From an uncultured Bacillota bacterium (lineage in GTDB: Bacteria; Bacillota_I; Bacilli_A; Culicoidibacterales; ZOR0006), in assembly GCA_945956935.1 (NCBI GenBank), contig CAMFJD010000020.1, positions 1 through 34,210 on the forward strand: a stretch of 34,210 nucleotides of DNA, in the 5' to 3' direction. A program made the translations under genes and the position numbers. The notes under the pieces are model-generated. The model worked only from the letters and a program-made list of their open reading frames with translations, did no database searches and was not told the DNA's origin. Positions 24,539 to 34,210 of this stretch are shown here, in pieces. The stretch's first letter is position 1, and every line of letters begins with the position of its first letter.

Positions 24539-26561
24539 TATTGGAAAGACGTATGCGGATACGATTTTATCGCATTTAAATGATCGTTTAGATCGTTTAG
24601 GGGATATTTTTGCTGATATTGAGAAAGTTCACGAATATTTTCAAACGCATCCACAGCGTATGAGTGATTTTCAAGTTGAAGATATCCATCGTGAATTCGG
24701 GCCAATTGACCCATACGTAATTTATGTTGTAAAAATGATGATTGTTGAGCATAATCTCAATCATTTTAGTGAGTTTTATCAAGAGTTTAAATTTATTTTT
24801 GAGCATAATGCTGAAGTGCTACATGTACGTGTGACATCAGCAGTTGCACTGACACAAGCTCAACGAGTGAAACTAACAGATGATTTAAAAGCAAAATATC
24901 ATAAACCAATCGTAATGGATGTACGTGTTGATGAGGCAATTATTGGCGGATTACAAATTGTTATCGGTGATCTTTTATTTGACGATTCATTACAAACAAA
25001 ATTAGAACAAATGCGTCAATATTTATTGCATCTCGAACATGAAGATGATGCTGAAATTGATGAGTTTGGTCAACGATTGCATCAAAAACTGCATGATTTC
25101 CAATTACATGCAGGTATTGTTGAAATCGGAGAAGTAAGTGCTGTTGCTGATTCAATTGTTTTTGCGACTGGATTAAGTGAAATTATGTACAATGAACTTG
25201 TTGTCTTTGAAAATGGAATGTTTGGGATTGCTCGTAATCTTGAAGAGGACCAAGTTGGGATTATTGTTTTTGGACAAGCAACTGGAATCCGAGAGGGTCA
25301 AATTGTGGCGAGAACATATAAAATCATGTCAGTACCAGTTGGTGAGGAATTAATTGGTCGTGTTGTTAATGCAATTGGTGAGCCGATTGATGGATTAGGA
25401 GAAATTCATACGAAGCAACAACGAGCAATTGAACAGCCAGCTTATGGTGTTATGGATCGTCAAAGTGTCCGACAACCATTACAAACAGGACAAAAAGCCA
25501 TTGACGCACTTGTACCGATTGGAAAAGGACAGCGGGAATTAATTATTGGTGACCGTAAGACAGGGAAGACGACGATTGCAATTGATGCGATTTTAAATCA
25601 AAAAGATACAGGCGTTATTTGTGTTTATGTAGCGATTGGGCAAAAAGATTCGACGGTGCGATCAGTTGTGAATACGTTGCGTGAACATGGAGCACTTGAC
25701 TATACAATCGTTGTGAATGCTTCAAGTGCTGATGCACCAGCATTATTATATGTTGCACCTTACTCTGGGGTAACGATGGCTGAATATTTTATGTTACAAG
25801 GAAAAGATGTATTGATCGTATATGATGATTTAAGTAAACATGCAACTGCTTACCGTGAAATTTCATTATTACTTGGACGACCACCAGGGCGTGAAGCGTA
25901 TCCAGGAGATGTGTTCTACCTCCACTCTCGTTTATTGGAACGCGCAGCTAAGTTATCAGATGAATACGGTGGGGGATCGATTACAGCCTTACCAATTGTT
26001 GAAACACAATCAAGTGATATTTCTGCATATATCCCAACGAATATTATTTCAATTACAGATGGACAAATATTCTTAGAATCTGATTTATTTAACTCTGGGG
26101 TTCGTCCAGCAATTAATGCGGGATTATCAGTTTCACGTGTTGGGGGAAGTGCTCAAATTAAAGCGATGAAAAAGGTATCAGGTACGTTACGTATTGACTT
26201 ATCATCATACCGTGAGTTAGAAGCATTTGCTCAATTCGGAAGTGATTTAGATGATACAACGCAACAAAAATTAGCACGTGGAAAACGTGTTGTAGAAGTG
26301 TTGAAACAACGAGCACATGAAACAATTAGTGCTGAGAAACAAGTTGTTATTCTATATGCATTGACTCATGGTCATCTTGATAGTTTACCACTCGAGTTAA
26401 TTGGACGTTTTGAACAAAAAATGTATGAACAACTTGAAGCCACATCGCTTGGAATGCAAATTCTTGAAACAATTCAAACAACACATGAATTACCAAGTGA
26501 AGCAGACCTTGAACAGTTTATGACTGATTTCAAGGCACTTTTCACACAACAGGTGGTGTAG
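24531..26561 (+). CDS. atpHA: Fused F1 ATP synthase delta-alpha protein
   Basis: This is one continuous 676-residue reading frame. Residues 1 to about 168 are a full-length delta subunit, ending in [16 protein letters not shown]. Residues from about 174 to 676 are a full-length alpha subunit, beginning at [13 protein letters not shown], which aligns with the usual alpha N-terminal helix. Only a few acidic residues (HLEHEDDA) join them. Alpha has the P-loop GDRKTGKT (340-347) and the Arg finger Arg536 in SVSRVGG. No stop, frameshift signature or good internal ribosome binding site is seen at the junction; Met161 and a TTG at 25077 are in frame but poorly placed. Each F1 has three alpha but one delta, so the fusion is structurally puzzling. 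Confidence 0.9.
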   Translation: MISIGKTYADTILSHLNDRLDRLGDIFADIEKVHEYFQTHPQRMSDFQVEDIHREFGPIDPYVIYVVKMMIVEHNLNHFSEFYQEFKFIFEHNAEVLHVRVTSAVALTQAQRVKLTDDLKAKYHKPIVMDVRVDEAIIGGLQIVIGDLLFDDSLQTKLEQMRQYLLHLEHEDDAEIDEFGQRLHQKLHDFQLHAGIVEIGEVSAVADSIVFATGLSEIMYNELVVFENGMFGIARNLEEDQVGIIVFGQATGIREGQIVARTYKIMSVPVGEELIGRVVNAIGEPIDGLGEIHTKQQRAIEQPAYGVMDRQSVRQPLQTGQKAIDALVPIGKGQRELIIGDRKTGKTTIAIDAILNQKDTGVICVYVAIGQKDSTVRSVVNTLREHGALDYTIVVNASSADAPALLYVAPYSGVTMAEYFMLQGKDVLIVYDDLSKHATAYREISLLLGRPPGREAYPGDVFYLHSRLLERAAKLSDEYGGGSITALPIVETQSSDISAYIPTNIISITDGQIFLESDLFNSGVRPAINAGLSVSRVGGSAQIKAMKKVSGTLRIDLSSYRELEAFAQFGSDLDDTTQQKLARGKRVVEVLKQRAHETISAEKQVVILYALTHGHLDSLPLELIGRFEQKMYEQLEATSLGMQILETIQTTHELPSEADLEQFMTDFKALFTQQVV

Positions 26562-26564
26562 CTT

Positions 26565-28869
<2,305 letters not shown>

Positions 28870-28881
28870 GGAGGACAAAAA

Positions 28882-29310
28882 ATGGAAAATCAACAAGAGT
28901 TAATTCTCCGTGTAGTTACTCCTTATGGTGTTGTATATGATGGTCCAATTAAATCAGTGGTTGTTAATGGACGCCACGGAAAATTTGGATTGAAACGGAA
29001 TCATTTACCAATTGTTGCACGACTCACAATTGGTGATCTGCAGGCACGTTTTATGGATGATTCAGTTCATTATTTTGCTGTAGCAGGTGGTATGCTAGAA
29101 ATGAGCGATAATATCATTAAAGTATTAACGCTTGATGCAATTGATGCGGCAAATGTTGATACGTTGATTGAGAAACAGCGTGTAGAAGACTTAAAACGCG
29201 AAAAGCGGATGCAACAAAGTCGTTCCGAGCTAATGGCTTTAGATATTGAATTGCAAAAAGCAGTCAATCGCTTAAATGTTGCGGATGTTATGAAAAAAAT
29301 AGGTCGTTAA
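28882..29310 (+). CDS. atpC: F1 ATP synthase subunit epsilon
   Basis: This 142-residue protein has the N-terminal beta-sandwich (LRVVTPYGVVYDGPIKSVVV and FAVAGGMLEMSDN) and a C-terminal pair of helices (about residues 95-142). The C-terminal helices in this family can inhibit ATP hydrolysis. AAGGAGG precedes the ATG 12 bases after atpD. It is the last gene of the operon and is followed by a terminator. Confidence 0.88.
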   Translation: MENQQELILRVVTPYGVVYDGPIKSVVVNGRHGKFGLKRNHLPIVARLTIGDLQARFMDDSVHYFAVAGGMLEMSDNIIKVLTLDAIDAANVDTLIEKQRVEDLKREKRMQQSRSELMALDIELQKAVNRLNVADVMKKIGR

Positions 29311-29354
29311 AAAACAGGAGGCTGTATCATTTACTGATGCATACTCCTGTTTTT
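29310..29354 (+). terminator. Intrinsic terminator of the ATP synthase operon
   Basis: An 11-bp stem (29310-29320 with 29344-29354) has a 23-base loop that holds a smaller partial hairpin. The right arm ends in five T residues. It starts in the atpC stop codon. Confidence 0.8.
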
Positions 29355-29453
29355 ATATGTTGTGTTTCAGTTTGTTAAAAGAACGTATTACTATATAGGG
29401 AGTTTCATGTTAAAATTGCGATGCAACTAGAAATAAAAAAGGAGTGTTTTCGT

Positions 29454-29966
29454 ATGGAAATTATTTGTATAAGTGACACACACTATGAAAGTGACGTCAT
29501 TAGATCAATTTTGGCTGTTCATCCAAAGTGTGCATATTATTTTCATTGTGGTGATTCACAGCTGCAAGCAAATCATGAAATATTACAACAATTTATGTGT
29601 GTTCGGGGAAATACGGATACTGATCATCGCTTTGTATGGGATCAACTAGTAAACGTAGATTGCCTAGATATATTAATCACGCATGGACACCGATACCAAG
29701 TAAATTGGAACTTGGAAGAGTTACACCGTCAAGCGAAATACGAAGGGGTACAGATGGTTTGTTTTGGACATACGCATGTACCGTTATGTAAAGTGTACAA
29801 AGAGGTTATCTTTATTAATCCGGGAAGTGCATTATTTCCAAGGGGGAAATATCCATTCGGTACATATGTGAAAATAAGTATTAACTGTAAAGCACGAATG
29901 ATACAAGTGTATTTTTATCGAAGTGACACACATGAAGTAGTTGACGAACAAATTGTTTACATTTAA
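29454..29966 (+). CDS. YfcE/MJ0936-type metallophosphoesterase
   Basis: This 170-residue protein has the complete calcineurin-like metal-site series: ISDTH, HCGDSQ, RGNTD, ITHGHRY and FGHTHVP, in that order. Small enzymes of this group hydrolyse phosphodiesters with Mn2+ or similar metals; natural substrates are mostly unknown. AAAGGAG precedes ATG 29454, which gives the standard N-terminus; a longer reading from 29421 has no good site. It is the last gene with host-like codon use (CGT/CGA for Arg, ATT for Ile) before the accessory region. No convincing terminator follows it. Confidence 0.85.
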   Translation: MEIICISDTHYESDVIRSILAVHPKCAYYFHCGDSQLQANHEILQQFMCVRGNTDTDHRFVWDQLVNVDCLDILITHGHRYQVNWNLEELHRQAKYEGVQMVCFGHTHVPLCKVYKEVIFINPGSALFPRGKYPFGTYVKISINCKARMIQVYFYRSDTHEVVDEQIVYI

Positions 29967-30024
29967 AATAAAATCCTTTTAAAGCTTATATATAAAGGGA
30001 AATTCAGGTGTTTTAAAATACTAA

Positions 30025-30041
30025 AGTCACACTGGAGTCAC
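30025..30041. repeat. Paired AGTCAC direct repeats at the edge of the accessory region
   Basis: AGTCAC occurs at 30025-30030 and again at 30036-30041, 11 bases apart (one helical turn), with a partial inverted copy (GTGAT, 30049-30053). Short direct repeats of this sort are typical of integrase arm-binding sites, so this may be part of an attachment region. No second end is in the window to confirm it. Confidence 0.3.
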
Positions 30042-30095
30042 AAAAAAAGTGATACATATTCTTTACTTAAGTAGTTATACTTGATACTATGTATA

Positions 30096-30101
30096 TATAA
30101 T
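30096..30101 (+). promoter_or_regulatory. -10 box immediately before the RelA/SpoT-domain gene
   Basis: A consensus TATAAT ends seven bases before the ATG at 30109. Transcription would begin at or beside the start codon, and no ribosome binding site is present. No good -35 box is seen at the usual distance. Confidence 0.35.
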
Positions 30102-30108
30102 ATATTTA

Positions 30109-30753
30109 ATGGATGAATGGTGGAAAATGGTTGCAGAGTTAGTAAATGCTATAAATAAGGTATCAATAGATCACAAAAATTTTTCTGAAAATTTTTATTC
30201 TACTATTATTCCTATGAATTTAAAAAAGACAAGAATATCAGATATTGTGTCGGAATGTGGACAGAAGTATGATACTGACTTTATACATTTATATATAAAA
30301 TATATCGAAGCTGTAAACCTTCATTCCTTAGATTATTACTTAGATGTAGATAAGACTAAAATAGAAGTTAGACATAGAAGTAAACAAAAAGAATCTGCGT
30401 TATCAAAAATCCATTTATATAGAGTGGTGAAAAGCGGCGATGGTAAGTATGCCATACAAAAATCTTTGAACGACTTATTTGGGATACGCTTAATCATTGA
30501 TACAGAAATTGGATATGATGAATTAGAAGAAAAAATTAAATCTTCTGCTGATTTACAGTGTAAACTTTTTCAGACTTACGTTAGAACTGATGGTGAATAC
30601 AAAGCTTTACATATGTATATAAAGGGTGAAGGTAATTCGTATTTTCCGTGGGAAATACAAATATGGAGACAAAGTGATGAGAGTTCTAATGAGAGTTCTC
30701 ATGCATTACATAAAAGTAAACGAACACACATACAATCGGTAATAGAGTACTGA
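30109..30753 (+). CDS. RelA/SpoT-domain protein, probable toxSAS-type toxin
   Basis: This 214-residue protein is a stand-alone alarmone-synthetase-like domain without a hydrolase or regulatory part. It has RxKxxxSxxxK at Arg90, Lys92, Ser96 and Lys100. DLFGIR (Asp122 to Arg127), YKALH (Tyr164, His168) and EIQI (Glu182, Gln184) follow. These are the pyrophosphate-transfer motifs. Small alarmone synthetases of toxSAS type stop growth by pyrophosphorylating tRNA ends or making alarmones. The Panacea gene 20 bases downstream is the known kind of antitoxin partner, which favours a toxin role over housekeeping (p)ppGpp synthesis. No ribosome binding site precedes ATG 30109; ATG 30127 is an alternative. 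Arg codons are mostly AGA, unlike the upstream genes. Confidence 0.7.
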   Translation: MDEWWKMVAELVNAINKVSIDHKNFSENFYSTIIPMNLKKTRISDIVSECGQKYDTDFIHLYIKYIEAVNLHSLDYYLDVDKTKIEVRHRSKQKESALSKIHLYRVVKSGDGKYAIQKSLNDLFGIRLIIDTEIGYDELEEKIKSSADLQCKLFQTYVRTDGEYKALHMYIKGEGNSYFPWEIQIWRQSDESSNESSHALHKSKRTHIQSVIEY

Positions 30754-30773
30754 TAATTGAAAGGAGTGATACT

Positions 30774-31511
30774 ATGTATGAGCATATCGTTGCAATAACT
30801 AACTCTTATACTACAGGAAGAAGAATTGCATGGCATTATTCGGAACAAAAGTTAAACCCAGAAATACTTTCAGGTTTTAAGAGTAAAATGATAGAATATG
30901 ATGTATTTTCGGATATTTCATTTCATAAATTACAAACTGATTCTCAAAGTTGGTCTAGTATAGTAGAAAAAGATAGCTTTTTTGCTGATTTAAAAACATA
31001 TGATGAATATAAAGAATTTTTGACAATAGCAAAAAAAGAAAAGGAAATATCAGCAATAGATATTGCGAAATACGTATTATCAAGATGTTCAATGTCAAAC
31101 TTGAAATTACAAAAAATCGTGTATTTTATTTATGCTGATTATTTGACAAGAACTGGTAAGAAATTATTTGATGATGAAATAATAGCGCTACAATATGGAC
31201 CGGTTATTTCTAATGTATATGACTATTATAAATGTAATGGTCGAAAAGAGATAACTGTAAATACAGATAAAAGGGAAGTAATGATTCCTGCAACATTTGC
31301 AAAACTATCGAAATCAGACGATAGTGATGAAATGATAAAGTCTATTGAAACTATTTTAAATAAGTATGGATCAAAAAAAGCTTCTACTTTGGTAGATATA
31401 ACGCATAGAAATGGAAGTCCATGGGAATTTGTTGTTTCTAAGGGGAAGGGTATTGGGACAAGCATAACTGATGACGTAATAATAGAAAATCATGACATAG
31501 AATTAATGTAA
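30774..31511 (+). CDS. Panacea (DUF4065) domain protein, probable antitoxin
   Basis: This 245-residue protein has a C-terminal Panacea domain (about residues 94-235). Its motifs are DIAKYVLSRC, NLKLQKIVYFIYADYL and LQYGPVISNVYDYYK. The first 90 or so residues are an additional segment I do not recognise, which could bind the partner. Panacea proteins neutralise many unrelated toxins, including toxSAS enzymes. The upstream RelA/SpoT-domain gene in the same direction fits such a pair, with the antitoxin second. AAAGGAGTGAT gives a strong ribosome binding site, stronger than that of the upstream gene, as expected for an antitoxin. Confidence 0.72.
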   Translation: MYEHIVAITNSYTTGRRIAWHYSEQKLNPEILSGFKSKMIEYDVFSDISFHKLQTDSQSWSSIVEKDSFFADLKTYDEYKEFLTIAKKEKEISAIDIAKYVLSRCSMSNLKLQKIVYFIYADYLTRTGKKLFDDEIIALQYGPVISNVYDYYKCNGRKEITVNTDKREVMIPATFAKLSKSDDSDEMIKSIETILNKYGSKKASTLVDITHRNGSPWEFVVSKGKGIGTSITDDVIIENHDIELM

Positions 31512-31540
31512 AAAAACACCGTTTAATAACGGTGTTTTTT
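31511..31540. terminator. Bidirectional terminator between the Panacea gene and the integrase
   Basis: A 13-bp perfect stem (31511-31523 with 31528-31540) closes a TAAT loop, with A and T runs at its ends. It can end both convergent transcripts. Confidence 0.85.
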
Positions 31541-31543
31541 TGT

Positions 31544-32662
31544 TTATCCTAAATATTCATCTAATATTGTAATGATGGTATTCTCACGTTCTGGAAAGAA
31601 ATGGCTATAAATATTTAGTGTTGTGGTAACATCAGTGTGTCCAAGTCTTGAACTCACCAACAATGGATCAGCACCAGCGTTAATCAGTAACGAAGCGTGG
31701 GAGTGTCTTAAATCATGCATTGTAATCTTAGGTAAGTTACTGGTTTGCATGACTTTATTGAAGTATCGTAGAACTTTGTGATATCTAGTTGGCGTCTCTT
31801 TATGTGTGCTAAATATAAACCATTCTTTTTGAAATCCAATTACAGACTTATCTATCTGATAGTACCGTTGTATTGTAGTAGCAGTTTCTTTTGTCATAAC
31901 TATTTCTCTAATTGATGATTTGTTTTTTGGAGGAATGATAACATCTTGGAAAGATCCATTTACTCTCGTATATCCTAAATTTTGTCTGACTATAATTTTA
32001 TTGTTTTCAAAGTCAATATGATTATACGTTAAGGCTAACAACTCACCTATTCTCAACCCAGTGTGATAAAGCAACTTAATTATATCTGCGATAAATTTAT
32101 CTGTAGATTCAGCATGAGATAACAATTTGTCCATTTGATCTTTAGTATAAAATTTCAATTCAGATGATGTAATTAAATCTGCTCTCTTTGGTGGTTTTAG
32201 TTTATGGCTAATTCGTGGAATATCGCAGTGCGTTTCTGCATATTTTAGCATAGTGATAAGACGAGAATGAGTAAGTTTAGCAGTAGCAAGGCTTAGATTT
32301 TGTTCATCTAAGAGGAAATTATGAAATTTATTAACCCTGATTTGATTTATCTCGGATACTTTGAGGCGACCGAAAAATGGGAGTATGTATCTTTTTAAAG
32401 CTGATTCTAAATAATAGTATGTTGTAGTCTTTAAATCGCTCTGTCTAGATTCTAAGTATATTTTTGCAAGTTCATCTACAGTTATATCTGTTGTGTGTAG
32501 AACACCGTAATTTAAGCTGTTTAAAAAGTCGCGCTCAGCTTCTTGGGCTTCACGCTTGGTAGAAAAACCACGTAAACGCTTTTGTTTACGCACACCTCTA
32601 ATATCAGTATAGCGAGTACAGAACTCCCATGTAGATTTATTAGTAGTTTTTTTTATTGCCAT
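31544..32662 (-). CDS. int: Tyrosine site-specific integrase (phage/ICE type)
   Basis: This 372-residue recombinase has an N-terminal arm-binding domain (WEFCTRYTDIRGVRKQKRL), a SAM-like core-binding domain and the catalytic domain. Active-site residues are Arg204 in HTGLRIGEL, His316 and Arg319 in HDLRHSH, His342 in LGHTD and Tyr352 in NIYSHFF. A lysine in the beta-hairpin region near 246-248 is likely the sixth. All are intact, so it appears functional. AAAGGAG precedes the ATG. It lies in the middle of the accessory genes and not at the left edge, so the element may have rearranged or extend well to the right. No excisionase was recognised. Confidence 0.88.
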   Translation of the reverse strand: MAIKKTTNKSTWEFCTRYTDIRGVRKQKRLRGFSTKREAQEAERDFLNSLNYGVLHTTDITVDELAKIYLESRQSDLKTTTYYYLESALKRYILPFFGRLKVSEINQIRVNKFHNFLLDEQNLSLATAKLTHSRLITMLKYAETHCDIPRISHKLKPPKRADLITSSELKFYTKDQMDKLLSHAESTDKFIADIIKLLYHTGLRIGELLALTYNHIDFENNKIIVRQNLGYTRVNGSFQDVIIPPKNKSSIREIVMTKETATTIQRYYQIDKSVIGFQKEWFIFSTHKETPTRYHKVLRYFNKVMQTSNLPKITMHDLRHSHASLLINAGADPLLVSSRLGHTDVTTTLNIYSHFFPERENTIITILDEYLG

Positions 32663-32755
32663 TATTAAAGCTCCTTTATAAAATTTGAAATGGTTTAAGT
32701 GGAAAATTGTTATTGCAAGGGTTAAGGATTTAGGAAAATAATAAAAGTATTTAAT

Positions 32756-32784
32756 TTTACAAAATGTACTTTTTAGGTTATTAT
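32756..32784 (+). promoter_or_regulatory. Candidate promoter for the AAA ATPase gene
   Basis: TTTACA (32756-32761) and TATTAT (32779-32784) are 17 bases apart, about 25 bases before the start codon. The rest of the 140-base gap to the integrase holds nothing else recognisable. Confidence 0.5.
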
Positions 32785-32809
32785 TTAAATATAGAAAGGT
32801 GTTGTGAAA

Positions 32810-34099
32810 ATGGAGAATTTGAAAGCCTATATGACTAGATTATCAATAAAAGGTGCAAAAAAATTAGAAAATGAAATAGTTCTGGAATTTGCACCAAAAA
32901 ATATACATAGCAATACAGATTTAGGGTTATATAATGTGAAATCTATTTATGGAATGAATGGTAGTGGTAAATCTGGAATTGTTCAAGCAATGAACATATA
33001 CAAAAAAATTTTATTAGATAAATCTATGCTATTTGATAAAGATGGTGTGAGATATATTGAAGAAATGATAAATAAGAAGAGCAAAAAACTTGAGATAGAT
33101 GTTTCTTTCTTATTTACTGTCGATAATGAGACACCCAAAATATACAGACACAAAATTGTATTGAAAATAAATACTTTGATGAAGGGAAAACCAGGAAGTA
33201 TAATTATCAATGAAGAACAATTAAGTTTTAGAGGTACTTCAAAAAATAGTAAAGAATATATTCTTTTTCATTCAAACGGTGGTGAGTACGTAAAGGGTGA
33301 ATTATCAGAATATCTACTGGAAAAAAGTACAAATCTATTAGATCATCAATCAATTATTGGGGTTTACCAAGATTTGTTTGAGAAAGATGATAAATACGAT
33401 AAAGATCAAAGACTAGTAGCATTTTGGTATTTTGCTACAAATATCTTTATCTGTCGAACAACAGAAGATGAGCATGAAAAAAGATGGTTCCTAAAGGAAG
33501 ATGATAAATCAATGTATCCTTTTTTACACTTTACAGGAGACTTTATACCTAGTGAAAGAATAGAAGATTATAAGAAACAGATGGAGTCTCTCGAAAAATT
33601 TGTGAAACTTTTCAAAGTTGATTTAAATAAAATAGAACTTAAGTTCAAGGAAGTTAGTGATAATGTTTCTGAAGTAGACAAATATTTTGTCTATGATGAT
33701 TTTAAAGTACACTATGAATATGAGAGTACAGGTGTGAAAAAAATAATGGAACTATACTATAGTATTAAGGCAGCAGCTAATAATAAAATAGTGTTCATTG
33801 ATGAATTTGATGCGAATATTAATGATATTTACTTAATGAAACTTATTGAATATGTTTCAGAAGAAACAAAAGGACAATTGATTTTCACAACTCATAATGT
33901 TTCTCCTATGAAAGTACTGAAAGGAAAAAAGAAATCAATAGATTTTTTAACTATGAATGGAGAAATAATTTCGACAACGAAGAGAGGCAACTACTCTATC
34001 GAAAATCTATACAGAGCAGGAATGATAGAAGGATTGCCATTTAACATAAATTCATATGACTTTATTAGTATATTTTCTCCAAAAACGGAGGGAATTTAA
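32810..34099 (+). CDS. AAA/ABC-type ATPase (AAA_15/RloA-like), candidate defence protein
   Basis: This 429-residue protein has an ABC/SMC-like ATPase core split by a middle region. Walker A is GMNGSGKS (48-55), a short signature ESTG is at 305-308, Walker B is KIVFIDEFD (Asp331, Glu332), and the switch His is in FTTHNVS (His362). Such RloA/AbiLi- or OLD-like ATPases are frequent in phage defence loci, usually with an effector gene beside them. The middle region (about residues 90-300) is not recognised. ATG 32810 is preferred over GTG 32804, which is too close to AAAGGTG. Its stop overlaps the next small ORF as TAATG. Arg codons are almost all AGA. Confidence 0.7.
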   Translation: MENLKAYMTRLSIKGAKKLENEIVLEFAPKNIHSNTDLGLYNVKSIYGMNGSGKSGIVQAMNIYKKILLDKSMLFDKDGVRYIEEMINKKSKKLEIDVSFLFTVDNETPKIYRHKIVLKINTLMKGKPGSIIINEEQLSFRGTSKNSKEYILFHSNGGEYVKGELSEYLLEKSTNLLDHQSIIGVYQDLFEKDDKYDKDQRLVAFWYFATNIFICRTTEDEHEKRWFLKEDDKSMYPFLHFTGDFIPSERIEDYKKQMESLEKFVKLFKVDLNKIELKFKEVSDNVSEVDKYFVYDDFKVHYEYESTGVKKIMELYYSIKAAANNKIVFIDEFDANINDIYLMKLIEYVSEETKGQLIFTTHNVSPMKVLKGKKKSIDFLTMNGEIISTTKRGNYSIENLYRAGMIEGLPFNINSYDFISIFSPKTEGI

Positions 34100-34194
34100 T
34101 GTCTGTACAATTACTTTTTTGTGTCGAATGTAAAAAACAATGTAAATCTGATGAATGTATATGGTATTCTAAAAACGAACACAGATGCATTTGA
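34099..34194 (+). CDS. 31-residue Cys-rich ORF coupled to the ATPase
   Basis: The ATG overlaps the ATPase stop (TAATG) and has GGAGGG 6-12 bases upstream. The product carries Cys at positions 8, 11, 15, 20 and 30 and His28, beginning CVECKKQC, which resembles a zinc ribbon or small metal-binding knuckle. It could be a real microprotein of the system or the remnant 5' end of a longer effector gene broken by a frameshift. The window ends 16 bases later, so this cannot be decided here. Confidence 0.4.
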   Translation: MSVQLLFCVECKKQCKSDECIWYSKNEHRCI

Positions 34195-34210
34195 AAAGTT
34201 AACGTGAACG

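Noticed and set aside
24531-25040. Annotating delta as a separate gene that ends before alpha.
   Set aside because: No stop codon occurs between the delta and alpha parts in this frame, and neither part is truncated.
30109-30753. A housekeeping small alarmone synthetase (RelP/RelQ).
   Set aside because: The downstream Panacea gene, codon use and island setting fit a toxSAS toxin better; RelQ-type genes usually sit in the core genome.

Overview
The window reads as the chromosome of a low-GC Gram-positive bacterium (Bacillota). The evidence is AT-rich DNA, strong AGGAGG-type ribosome binding sites, sigma-A promoters, T-box riboswitches, a cre-like site, a Rex-type operator, a GH65 maltose phosphorylase, a flavin NADH oxidase, ABC-F and VanZ proteins, and a bacterial F1Fo ATP synthase operon. 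The sequence alone does not fix the genus. No rRNA, tRNA, CRISPR array or insertion sequence was seen.

Layout. (1) 1-8050 is a maltose/maltodextrin block: an unusual GH13 enzyme (minus) divergent from maltose phosphorylase, a small GNAT protein, a GH13_31 alpha-glucosidase, and a DUF1189 (YvdJ/MalA-like) membrane protein. Three near-identical 14-bp palindromes of LacI-family type lie before three of these genes. (2) 8101-12796 holds a P-type cation ATPase, then an NADH oxidase behind a Rex-type operator, with a DUF309 gene coupled to it. (3) 12883-18132 is a run of closely spaced genes: VanZ-like, ABC-F, a DUF2238/YjdF-like membrane protein, a stand-alone class III nucleotide cyclase-like protein, and the ATPase and permease of a ZnuBC/AdcBC-type metal importer without its binding protein. 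(4) 18129-20995 is an amino-acid ABC transporter behind two complete tandem T-box leaders, both with an apparent CGC (arginine) specifier. A degenerate aldo/keto reductase-like gene follows; its ribosome binding site lies inside the preceding terminator hairpin.

(5) 21998-29354 is the ATP synthase operon, atpI-B-E-F-(HA)-G-D-C, with a TetR-family gene as its apparent first cistron. The delta and alpha subunits are one continuous 676-residue protein. Delta is normally present once and alpha three times per enzyme, so this fusion raises a real stoichiometry question and is the most striking item in the window. The gamma subunit also carries a basic C-terminal tail encoded by the DNA that holds the atpD ribosome binding site and start.

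(6) After a YfcE-type phosphoesterase (29454-29966) base and codon use change (AGA and ATA become common), and an accessory region begins. It holds a RelA/SpoT-domain protein with a Panacea (DUF4065) protein, which fits a toxSAS-PanA type toxin-antitoxin pair. A convergent tyrosine integrase follows, then an AAA/ABC-type ATPase overlapping a 31-residue cysteine-rich ORF. This looks like a defence-type genomic island that probably runs past the right edge.
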